DNA of 44,819 bases from Hansfordia pulvinata. Taxonomy: Eukaryota; Ascomycota; Sordariomycetes; Xylariales. Below the pieces are notes generated by a model, which searched no databases, was not told the DNA's origin, and was given only the letters and a program-made list of their open reading frames with translations. Below, piece after piece: positions 15,416 through 22,084 of the stretch (positions within the stretch are counted from its first letter, which is position 1; every line of letters begins with the position of its first letter). The stretch lies in assembly GCA_006538405.1 (NCBI GenBank), contig BJKQ01000046.1:1-44819 (forward strand), given 5' to 3'. A program made the translations under genes and the position numbers.

Positions 15416-15434
15416 GCAACGCTCACGCAGTTGC
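15416..15434 (+). promoter_or_regulatory. Long-loop dyad GCAAC-N9-GTTGC before 15470 gene
   Basis: Canonical arms separated by nine bases (GCTCACGCA) instead of three, 35 bp before the ATG at 15470. The only site with this spacing, so it may be a different promoter class. Confidence 0.6.
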
Positions 15435-15469
15435 AGTATACACTATATGATCTGAATTACATTATCAAC

Positions 15470-16207
15470 ATGTCTAGCAAATACATTATTGGTGGAGAGC
15501 TCACTGAAGATGCTCACTTAGATGTTGATTTGATCAAGAGATGTACTTTCACTGCGGGAGGACCTGTTATTGTAGCGATCCAGAACAAAGAAGGAGAGCC
15601 TACTCCTAAGAGAAATGGGCCTGAGATGGACTACTACAACAAGTTTGTATCCGTGACATATCCAGATGGTAATGCATCTTCTACTATTATCATACCTGGC
15701 TGTGTGATGCACCATAAGATAGAAGACTACTATGGCAAGACAAGCATATACTGTGGTATTCCAAAGAGTACATTTGTTGAACAGGTGCAGCTTAAGCTAT
15801 CTACCACGGGTTCCAAGATAGTATTCGAAGATGCGAAGATACTGTCAGATGCAACATACTTCTGGACACGTGTGGCAAAGGCCCCTGCACTGGAGGATCA
15901 CGAGTACATCCGTACTGTAGACAGCGAAGGTGAGGCGTATTATGGTTCCTTTGGAGATCTCTTCGATGAGTATAGGAGCAGTCTCGTCGCTAACGTCACA
16001 TGCACACTCCGTGGTAGAACTTCAATTGCCAAGGGCAAGGAGCTTACTGGAAATGAAGTATGGCGTGCTGTTATCCAAGTGTCCATGTTCAGTGTATATG
16101 ATGCTATTGAAGTTACTGCTCCTAGTACTGGTATCAATCAGAGGAGCATTGCGGGTAAGAAGGACATGGCGCGTCCTGGTCTTCTTAAGGCACGTGTTGG
16201 TAAATAA
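15470..16207 (+). CDS. Unknown protein, 245 aa; ssDNA-binding or abundant structural candidate
   Basis: Not firmly recognised. The region KFVSVTYPDGN to TIIIPGC and YYGKTSIYCGIP (about residues 52-100) has the beta-rich look of OB-fold ssDNA-binding proteins of large DNA viruses, but the match is by eye only. The C-terminus is basic (GKKDMARPGLLKARVGK). Replication genes lie upstream and no other SSB is evident, which favours that reading; a capsid-type protein is the alternative. The ATG at 15470 is 35 bp from the unusual long-spacer dyad; the open frame to 15431 starts with TTG inside that dyad. It is followed by an ATTTTAAAAT element. The second and third copies are broken by the fold-back. 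Confidence 0.75.
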   Translation: MSSKYIIGGELTEDAHLDVDLIKRCTFTAGGPVIVAIQNKEGEPTPKRNGPEMDYYNKFVSVTYPDGNASSTIIIPGCVMHHKIEDYYGKTSIYCGIPKSTFVEQVQLKLSTTGSKIVFEDAKILSDATYFWTRVAKAPALEDHEYIRTVDSEGEAYYGSFGDLFDEYRSSLVANVTCTLRGRTSIAKGKELTGNEVWRAVIQVSMFSVYDAIEVTAPSTGINQRSIAGKKDMARPGLLKARVGK

Positions 16208-16242
16208 GAATGAATACAGAGTATCTCAGTCCTATCAGTTTC

Positions 16243-16252
16243 ATTTTAAAAT
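16243..16252 (+). terminator. ATTTTAAAAT 3'-end element
   Basis: Follows the 15470 gene's stop by 35 bp and directly precedes the next gene's imperfect dyad. Confidence 0.42.
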
Positions 16253-16253
16253 A

Positions 16254-16266
16254 CCACCACAGCTGG
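16254..16266 (+). promoter_or_regulatory. Imperfect dyad CCACC-ACA-GCTGG before 16280 gene
   Basis: One arm mismatch and divergent sequence; accepted mainly for its position, 13 bp before the ATG at 16280. Confidence 0.35.
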
Positions 16267-16279
16267 AGTGTGCACAGTC

Positions 16280-16858
16280 ATGGAAGCCCAACTTAGACTT
16301 GGCATGGCCATGGTCAGACCTGACATAGTTGTAAAATATACATCAGCAAATGCGTCCGGATGGATTCAGAACACCATTGAAATAGACCATTCTAGGATCG
16401 CTACATGTCCTGATGAAGGCATTGTAGTAAACGCCATAAGGAAGAAGATACAGCGTAGTTCAACGTTCAGATCTCAGAAGAATACGCTACCAATATGTAT
16501 TCTCCTTATATTGAGTCAAGGTTACTGTATCAGTTCCAAGACATTAGTGAATACAGAGGACACAGCCATCGAAAGATACTGGGAATGTGTACGCGTTGTG
16601 TCTCAGACAATTCGCAATGATGTAGCACAATGGCTATCTGGATGCATAGGATCTAGATCACAAGTACAGTACGCACTCATGTTCTGTAGCCCGAAGGACA
16701 CTATACCATCGAATAAGTACCTTGACAGATCCATAGAGTGTCGTTCTCGATTTTCTGAATGTGTGCAGGCAGATTATGCCATACCATCTACTGTATATCA
16801 CAGGAATGATGCTATGTATAACACCATGCTTCTGCATTGCAAATCAAGGCAGATCTAG
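16280..16858 (+). CDS. Hypothetical protein, 192 aa
   Basis: Unrecognised. The frame opens at a GTG (16268), but the ATG at 16280 is the first standard start after the weak dyad at 16254-16266. The protein is of mixed composition, with a hydrophobic stretch ICILLILSQGYCI (about residues 72-84) that is too short and isolated for a confident membrane helix. Its last 15 bp overlap the end of the convergent gene 16844-17734, the only convergent pair here without an A/T element between stops. Confidence 0.75.
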   Translation: MEAQLRLGMAMVRPDIVVKYTSANASGWIQNTIEIDHSRIATCPDEGIVVNAIRKKIQRSSTFRSQKNTLPICILLILSQGYCISSKTLVNTEDTAIERYWECVRVVSQTIRNDVAQWLSGCIGSRSQVQYALMFCSPKDTIPSNKYLDRSIECRSRFSECVQADYAIPSTVYHRNDAMYNTMLLHCKSRQI

Positions 16859-17734
16859 CTTTCTGATTACATACAGTGACCTGATGAATCTACCTGACAG
16901 CTTTGATTTCATTGTTTCCATCATACAGTGCCTAAAACTACTGGTAACCTCCTCTATTCTTAGAGGATTACCCTGGTACTGTATTATTCCAGATGTGTGT
17001 ACTGTGATAGATGGACCTGTACCAGACCCGTCACGTAGTTTAAAAGACCTGAAAGTAAAGTTATGACTTGTAGATGTAGGTGGAGAGATACTACACTGGT
17101 CTTGCTTAAGTTCCGACATTATCTTGCAGGACTTATGTGTAAGTCTACATTCATATGCTTCGTCTTTGTGCACTACATTGAAGATAGGCTGTGTTTGACT
17201 CAGTATTACCATTACATATGACGTACGAGACTGAGGATGCATGTTCCTTTGGGACATAAACTCACTGAATGGTATTGAATGTCTTCCCATTGCACGACAG
17301 AATTTGGTAGTAGGGTGGATAGATGGCACATCTGTATTCAGTTCTTGGGCATATAGTCTAGCATATGTCTGTATACGCTTATACGTTAGTCCAGAGAACA
17401 TTGCAGTACATGTAGTAATATTAGGCTGTATCATACTACATGAAACAGTAGTATCATCATCATCATTTCTCCATGTATGTACAGTGTGTATAGATCTGAG
17501 TGTCCTGTCTACAGATATATTGGAATTTCCGCAGATAGATTGCAGGAACATATTTATGATATCAGACTGTACATTGGTAAGTACTCCAGTAGGTTGCTGT
17601 TCATAATCGGACTCTGTATCCACTAGACTATAGACAGTATCATGATCACGTTTTGTGCTATTGTCATTGACGAAGGCACTTCTACCGGATCTTTGGAGCT
17701 TACCTGTAGCACGTGAATAGAATTTCTCTTCCAT
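16844..17734 (-). CDS. Possible TBP-like transcription factor, 296 aa
   Basis: The C-terminal part contains SITVHTSGIIQYQG (242-255), close in form to the second-repeat strand of TATA-binding-protein-like factors of large DNA viruses (hydrophobic-x-[VI]-x-x-x-G-x-I-x-x-x-G), preceded by HNFTFRSFKL. A weaker first-repeat candidate begins at NITTCTAMFSGL (about 105-116). The N-terminal 60 residues are polar and probably disordered. A TBP-like protein would suit an element with its own RNA polymerase, and could be the reader of the gene-start dyads, but that is inference. The ATG at 17734 is 10 bp from the dyad; the frame to 17779 would cross it. Confidence 0.6.
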   Translation of the reverse strand: MEEKFYSRATGKLQRSGRSAFVNDNSTKRDHDTVYSLVDTESDYEQQPTGVLTNVQSDIINMFLQSICGNSNISVDRTLRSIHTVHTWRNDDDDTTVSCSMIQPNITTCTAMFSGLTYKRIQTYARLYAQELNTDVPSIHPTTKFCRAMGRHSIPFSEFMSQRNMHPQSRTSYVMVILSQTQPIFNVVHKDEAYECRLTHKSCKIMSELKQDQCSISPPTSTSHNFTFRSFKLRDGSGTGPSITVHTSGIIQYQGNPLRIEEVTSSFRHCMMETMKSKLSGRFIRSLYVIRKLDLP

Positions 17735-17744
17735 GATGCATTTA

Positions 17745-17757
17745 GCAGCCGAGCTGC
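17745..17757. promoter_or_regulatory. Dyad GCAGC-CGA-GCTGC, divergent promoter
   Basis: Perfect arms of the GCAGC variant, 10 bp from the minus ATG at 17734 and 16 bp from the plus ATG at 17774. It fills a 39-bp gap. Confidence 0.73.
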
Positions 17758-17773
17758 TTGCTGTACAGTCACC

Positions 17774-18754
17774 ATGCAAGAAGGCAACGTAGATTCAGTA
17801 CTAAGAGCTATATCTAGCGCAAAGCTTGAGGATGAGATACAATCAACTTATTCAGGCGTTTCGGACGCCATGAAGTCCATGGGAGGACCCTCCAATAATA
17901 TCCTACTTTCGTTGATACACAGTGAAACAAAAAGATCATCGGATGAACTTTCGCGTTTGAATAATTCCATAGACAGCCTTGCATTGCAAGTCAGTGCATT
18001 GAATGACAATATGTCAAATATGGCCACTATGATGGCTCGGCAAGTACAATTGATGTCTGGATCCACTCGCAATGACGAATCTAGTCAACAGTCTGTGTCG
18101 GCCAGACAGACAGCATCACGGGATTGGTACTATCAGGGAACTAAACTAGTTTCGAAGTACAGTGGATATGCATGTATCATACGTCATCTGATAAGCATGG
18201 TACAGATACATATGGACATAAAGGGTATAGTGTATCCTGATAGTGTGGACTGTGACTTCAAGACACTACAAACAGCTGTCCGAGTAGTATGTGGAGAACG
18301 ATGTCGTATTCCATCCGTAGAATACAAGAACAACATTCAAGCAAAGGACAAGTCCGGACAGGAATTCAACTCTGTGTATCCGCATATAGCGAGTACGGAC
18401 AAGAACAAACCTACCACACTATCAGAATCCATGTTGTCTACGATCTTCAATTCAATAACCAGGGGTCTAGAGCAAGATGTAGAATGGATACGTCAGCGCC
18501 TGTGTCACTTGGACGGAATCATGTCTAAGAAGGAAATAGATATATTATCTTCTATGTCGATACCATTTATCAAGCATGACTCTGATGGAGAATTGAATTG
18601 GAATCCATCCAAACTGTCACCGAAACCATCACACCCTATAGTTAAGGACATAATGGAACTTCAGAGCACACAAAAGAACGAATACATCAAGTTCAGAATG
18701 TCAGGAAAGACAATAGTAGAGTCGTATACCAAAGCATCAAAGCAAGACCAGTAG
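17774..18754 (+). CDS. Coiled-coil protein, 326 aa, unknown function
   Basis: Unrecognised. Residues about 45-95 show heptad-like spacing of Leu/Ile/Met typical of a coiled coil, so the protein probably oligomerises. A Ser/Gln-rich linker (about 95-115) leads to a C-terminal domain of about 210 residues with several cysteines, no catalytic motif, and a Lys/Pro-rich region near the end. It starts at the ATG at 17774, 16 bp after the shared dyad, and converges on the UDG-like gene across a GTATTTTAAAATAC element. A structural or replication-scaffold role would fit but is not demonstrated. Confidence 0.8.
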   Translation: MQEGNVDSVLRAISSAKLEDEIQSTYSGVSDAMKSMGGPSNNILLSLIHSETKRSSDELSRLNNSIDSLALQVSALNDNMSNMATMMARQVQLMSGSTRNDESSQQSVSARQTASRDWYYQGTKLVSKYSGYACIIRHLISMVQIHMDIKGIVYPDSVDCDFKTLQTAVRVVCGERCRIPSVEYKNNIQAKDKSGQEFNSVYPHIASTDKNKPTTLSESMLSTIFNSITRGLEQDVEWIRQRLCHLDGIMSKKEIDILSSMSIPFIKHDSDGELNWNPSKLSPKPSHPIVKDIMELQSTQKNEYIKFRMSGKTIVESYTKASKQDQ

Positions 18755-18755
18755 T

Positions 18756-18765
18756 ATTTTAAAAT
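18756..18765. terminator. ATTTTAAAAT between convergent genes
   Basis: Extends to a 14-bp perfect palindrome (18754-18767) in the 21-bp gap between the stops at 18754 (+) and 18776 (-). Confidence 0.48.
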
Positions 18766-18775
18766 ACAATACTAT

Positions 18776-20314
18776 TTACTGTGATTTAATCCATGTGCAT
18801 GTAGGTGAGTTTGTGTCCGTGAGTTCATCGTAAGAATCATAATTGCTATTTTCGCTCTTACGCTTTCTGATGTATTCTACAACATCACGTGCAAGGTCAT
18901 TGGTAATAGTCATCTCCTGTGCAGCTGTGTCCAATATTTCAGCATGAACTGGATCATCTGGCTTGTGCATACGGAACCAGTTAGCAAACGAGCGTATATG
19001 AACAGACTCACTATATTCTATATCTTTCTTATCCTTGTCCATGCTCCTATCATCCATAGTGTATTCTGTGTCTGCATTACTCGGTGCATATGAGAGTTTC
19101 CTTACACGCCTTGCCCGTGATGGTGCCTTACTGGGAGTTACAGATTCACTGTACTTGGTACTCTCTTCTGCTTCGATCGGGTTCTCTGGTGTAGCTGGTA
19201 ACGCGGATGCTGCACTAACAACCCTACGGACAACACGTCTACGAGGTGTAGAGCTAGCCTGTTGCGGTGTATTAGTCTCAGCAGAAGAGGGCTGACGTAC
19301 TGTATTGGATACATTAGACGACACTGCATTGGAATTCTGCTTAGGCATAGAGTCCATCATCATGGTCATTGTAATAGTATGGGCTGTAACTGCATTCTTA
19401 TGGCTATGCACTGACTTACGCAGCTGTCCAAGACTATCCGCAAGCTCGTCAGTAGTACAGGAACTCGATTTATTTCCACTGTGATTACGGAGCCTCTCTT
19501 CAAAGGACTGTAGTTCATTCATGTATCTGTCTGCACTGGCCTCAACTTCATCAGATGCCTTCTTCATAGCATCTTTGTTCTGCTTGATGCGCTGTTCTGC
19601 CTGGGATTGCTTTGGAGGCATCTTTGTGTACATAGCAACAGCACTTGATAGTACTTTGCTCGCTGCCGTATTCCCTAATGTGATGCATTGCGACTCTATG
19701 TCGCCTAGGTCTCTAGCAGCAGGGTTCTTGCATGTCACTATCTTGATCTTGATAAGGTCCTTGGGATACCATCCACGTATTATAGATGTCATTTGAGCAG
19801 CCTTTATTCCCATGCCGATACACGTGAATTCAGTGCATCCTGCATTATAGCTTTCTCCTATTATTATTTGCAATGCACGGACTTGAGACTCCATTTCTTT
19901 GATCCCTCTAGTGTTCGAGCTAGATTGATCTAGTCTATCGAATATAGATTCATTAATGAACATGAAACCATGTTGTAGTAGCGACCAGGAATCCCTGAAG
20001 CATGCTATGGCGGTTTCCAGTTCCGTGCCATCAAAATTATTGACATCATGTGCTAGAACAGAAACAGTTTTCGGTACAGAACTACACTTAGTGCTATCAT
20101 AGGAGAATGCGGAACCCAATAGTGGATATATAGGGTTTGGATATGGATTTTGTCCTATGATGATAGTGTGTATCGGAATAGCTTGGGAGACGCCTATCAT
20201 GTAACTCAGAAATGGATTATAGTATGGTAAGTCACTATATTTTGTGCATTCTATTTCAAGCATCAGTCTGAGTATAGAAAGCAATACAGGATAGTTGGTC
20301 TTATTATGCTCCAT
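18776..20314 (-). CDS. Uracil-DNA-glycosylase-like fusion protein, 512 aa
   Basis: The N-terminal 225 residues follow the family 1 UDG order: GQNPYP (54-59; family GQDPY[HP]), GSAFSY (67-72), FIN (119-121), GMGIKAAQ (167-174) and KNPAARD (196-202) where HPSP-like is expected. The catalytic Asp of motif I is Asn and the motif-II His is missing, so glycosylase activity is doubtful; a binding or processivity role, as for poxvirus D4, is possible. A charged coiled coil (about 233-278), a long Ser/Thr/Pro/Arg-rich disordered region with two YSESV strings, and a small C-terminal domain follow. No such tail occurs in ordinary UDGs. The ATG at 20314 is 17 bp from its dyad; the frame to 20338 starts inside it. 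Confidence 0.75.
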   Translation of the reverse strand: MEHNKTNYPVLLSILRLMLEIECTKYSDLPYYNPFLSYMIGVSQAIPIHTIIIGQNPYPNPIYPLLGSAFSYDSTKCSSVPKTVSVLAHDVNNFDGTELETAIACFRDSWSLLQHGFMFINESIFDRLDQSSSNTRGIKEMESQVRALQIIIGESYNAGCTEFTCIGMGIKAAQMTSIIRGWYPKDLIKIKIVTCKNPAARDLGDIESQCITLGNTAASKVLSSAVAMYTKMPPKQSQAEQRIKQNKDAMKKASDEVEASADRYMNELQSFEERLRNHSGNKSSSCTTDELADSLGQLRKSVHSHKNAVTAHTITMTMMMDSMPKQNSNAVSSNVSNTVRQPSSAETNTPQQASSTPRRRVVRRVVSAASALPATPENPIEAEESTKYSESVTPSKAPSRARRVRKLSYAPSNADTEYTMDDRSMDKDKKDIEYSESVHIRSFANWFRMHKPDDPVHAEILDTAAQEMTITNDLARDVVEYIRKRKSENSNYDSYDELTDTNSPTCTWIKSQ

Positions 20315-20331
20315 CTTGATGTGTTTAGCCC

Positions 20332-20344
20332 ACAACACTGTTGT
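20332..20344 (-). promoter_or_regulatory. Dyad ACAAC-ACT-GTTGT before UDG-like gene
   Basis: Perfect arms with the outer pair A:T, 17 bp upstream of the minus ATG at 20314, between two tandem minus-strand genes. Confidence 0.7.
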
Positions 20345-20350
20345 ATGATT

Positions 20351-21256
20351 TTAATTTGAGTCCTTGGCTACCTGGACCATCTCTTCGAGGGTTTTCAGTG
20401 CTTCTACTGAAGATGCACTTAGTGTATGCGAATGCTTGCGTTGATTTTGTTCTGTGAATGTGGCAATAGCATCTCCTACAAGGCCTAGAGTATAGCAGTC
20501 TATGCACCTCTCCATGAATTTGGCTGAAGATATCATAGAACAATAGAAATTGAACTGAGACATGAACCTTATCCTATCACGTTTTGTGCCCTGGTATGCT
20601 ATACTAGATCCTACTACATATCCTGTGTACGAAGGTAGCTGTGACCATGGGAAGAATCTGTAACTGAAAGTATCTTTGTCCATACATGTCAATGCAAATG
20701 CCTTTGTCATAGGAGCGTACCATATCATATTCTGTATATCATATGTCATACCCATTGATATTTCAGTCATCTTAGGATAGGATACCATACACAATTTACT
20801 ATTTGATACCATGTTCTTTATTAACGACATGACTGATCTTTGGGATGTTACTATGGAATACGATTCTATGCCACGGTACTTGAAGCGTATGCTATAGGAT
20901 CCTTGTTCCGAGTGCAGTAGTATAACACCCGTCTTGTTGGAAAGAGACTCGATCAGACAACGTATGTCAGGAGAAGCACTATGGACAGGCTGTAGAACTA
21001 GTAGATAGATACTATCGAAAGAGCATTCCTGAATGGACTTTGTCAATATGTATGCTAAGATATCAGACGATGTAAACTGTATCTTCTTCTCTGCAGTGCT
21101 ATGTTGAATCTTGGATTTAGATGCAAACGGATACGTAGATCCATTATATACATCATTCCCTATGGTAGCGCTACGTAATGCTGCATATGCATTGCGATTT
21201 GTTCCACAATTTTGACTGGAATGGACACCAGATCTGAATTTAGATACTACATTCAT
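20351..21256 (-). CDS. Hypothetical protein, 301 aa
   Basis: Unrecognised. The N-terminal 60 residues are polar and low in structure; the centre is a mixed alpha/beta region with aromatic segments (for example YRFFPWSQLPSYTGYVVG), and the C-terminal 40 residues are helical and charged (SSVEALKTLEEMVQVAKDS), possibly a coiled coil. The ATG at 21256 is 18 bp from a perfect dyad; the upstream ATG at 21289 falls inside that dyad and is rejected. It is one of three tandem minus-strand genes that end at the divergent RPB2-like promoter. Confidence 0.78.
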   Translation of the reverse strand: MNVVSKFRSGVHSSQNCGTNRNAYAALRSATIGNDVYNGSTYPFASKSKIQHSTAEKKIQFTSSDILAYILTKSIQECSFDSIYLLVLQPVHSASPDIRCLIESLSNKTGVILLHSEQGSYSIRFKYRGIESYSIVTSQRSVMSLIKNMVSNSKLCMVSYPKMTEISMGMTYDIQNMIWYAPMTKAFALTCMDKDTFSYRFFPWSQLPSYTGYVVGSSIAYQGTKRDRIRFMSQFNFYCSMISSAKFMERCIDCYTLGLVGDAIATFTEQNQRKHSHTLSASSVEALKTLEEMVQVAKDSN

Positions 21257-21274
21257 GTTGACATTGTGTCCTAA

Positions 21275-21287
21275 GCAACAATGTTGC
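21275..21287 (-). promoter_or_regulatory. Dyad GCAAC-AAT-GTTGC before 21256 gene
   Basis: Perfect common form, 18 bp upstream of the minus ATG at 21256 and two bases from the stop of the upstream gene. Confidence 0.73.
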
Positions 21288-21289
21288 AT

Positions 21290-22024
21290 TCAGTTCAAAT
21301 CTATAGCCATGATCTCTATTTGGCGTTTGTCTCGTATTATAGGTACGTCTCCATATGAGTCAGGAGTGCCTATGCGTCTATTAGGTGTAAGGTACATAAA
21401 TACTGTTGCAGTCACAGGTCTATATTCTTTGAATCCATGTTCTTTGAGGGGACTCAGTGACTTTACGTGCTTAGGTCTAATATTCGTACTCAGATTCATA
21501 CACTTGGTTGCAAGTCTATCGGATATGGTATATTTGCAATATATATCTCCTTTCTTCCTTTTCCCAGAACTACATTCTATGCTCTTAGACATGCAGTCCA
21601 GTATTATTTTGTTTACTATCCTATACGGTATGTACAGTGCATTTTCGAATTCGTTACTGCACATGAGACATGTTGGTATATTAAATACAAGATGCTTGAT
21701 ACCAAAGGTACAGAAAGAAAGATATATTATATCCTTCGAATCTTCCACTACAGCACCTAGTGAGGTTTTGATCTCTTCAGGTATCCATAGAAGTGGTTCG
21801 ACCATCATTTCTTCCATCGTATTTAAGTCCAATGTTTCTACAGGAACATATTCGTTGTCCTGGGAAGGATAACTTACTACCATATTTATAGGGATACTTG
21901 TGTATGGGAATAGGCTTTGTAGAACAGGGTCTGTGGACCATTGCGGTATCCATAGTTCAGAGTCCCTGGTAGAACCATAGTCCACCATCAGGTCCTTATA
22001 CGTGCACGATGACATGGACCCCAT
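21290..22024 (-). CDS. Hypothetical protein, 244 aa
   Basis: Unrecognised. The start at 22024 (MGSMSSC) is 22 bp from the shared dyad; Gly2 and Ser6 would permit N-myristoylation, though a second in-frame ATG at 22015 would remove that. Two cysteine pairs (SFC...CLMC) and a basic patch (SSGKRKKGD) are visible in the middle. Near the C-terminus ATVFMYLT resembles ATVFLYIT in the 198-aa protein at 2046-2642. It is transcribed divergently from the RPB2-like subunit. Confidence 0.78.
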   Translation of the reverse strand: MGSMSSCTYKDLMVDYGSTRDSELWIPQWSTDPVLQSLFPYTSIPINMVVSYPSQDNEYVPVETLDLNTMEEMMVEPLLWIPEEIKTSLGAVVEDSKDIIYLSFCTFGIKHLVFNIPTCLMCSNEFENALYIPYRIVNKIILDCMSKSIECSSGKRKKGDIYCKYTISDRLATKCMNLSTNIRPKHVKSLSPLKEHGFKEYRPVTATVFMYLTPNRRIGTPDSYGDVPIIRDKRQIEIMAIDLN

Positions 22025-22046
22025 CTTATATAGTATGTGACGAAAC

Positions 22047-22059
22047 GCAACGTTGTTGC
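22047..22059. promoter_or_regulatory. Dyad GCAAC-GTT-GTTGC, divergent promoter
   Basis: Single dyad in the 60-bp gap, 22 bp from the minus ATG at 22024 and 25 bp from the plus ATG at 22085 of the RPB2-like gene. Confidence 0.75.
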
Positions 22060-22084
22060 CATGTAATTACATAGTACAGCTACA

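Noticed and set aside
18776..19400. Plus-strand frames opposite the UDG-like tail (for example 19035-19295)
   Set aside because: No dyad, no recognisable motif; the opposite strand has a long frame with clear domain structure.
2046..22024. Paralogy between the 198-aa (2046) and 244-aa (21290) proteins from ATVF-Y-T
   Set aside because: Only one eight-residue string agrees; the remaining lengths and cysteine positions do not align.
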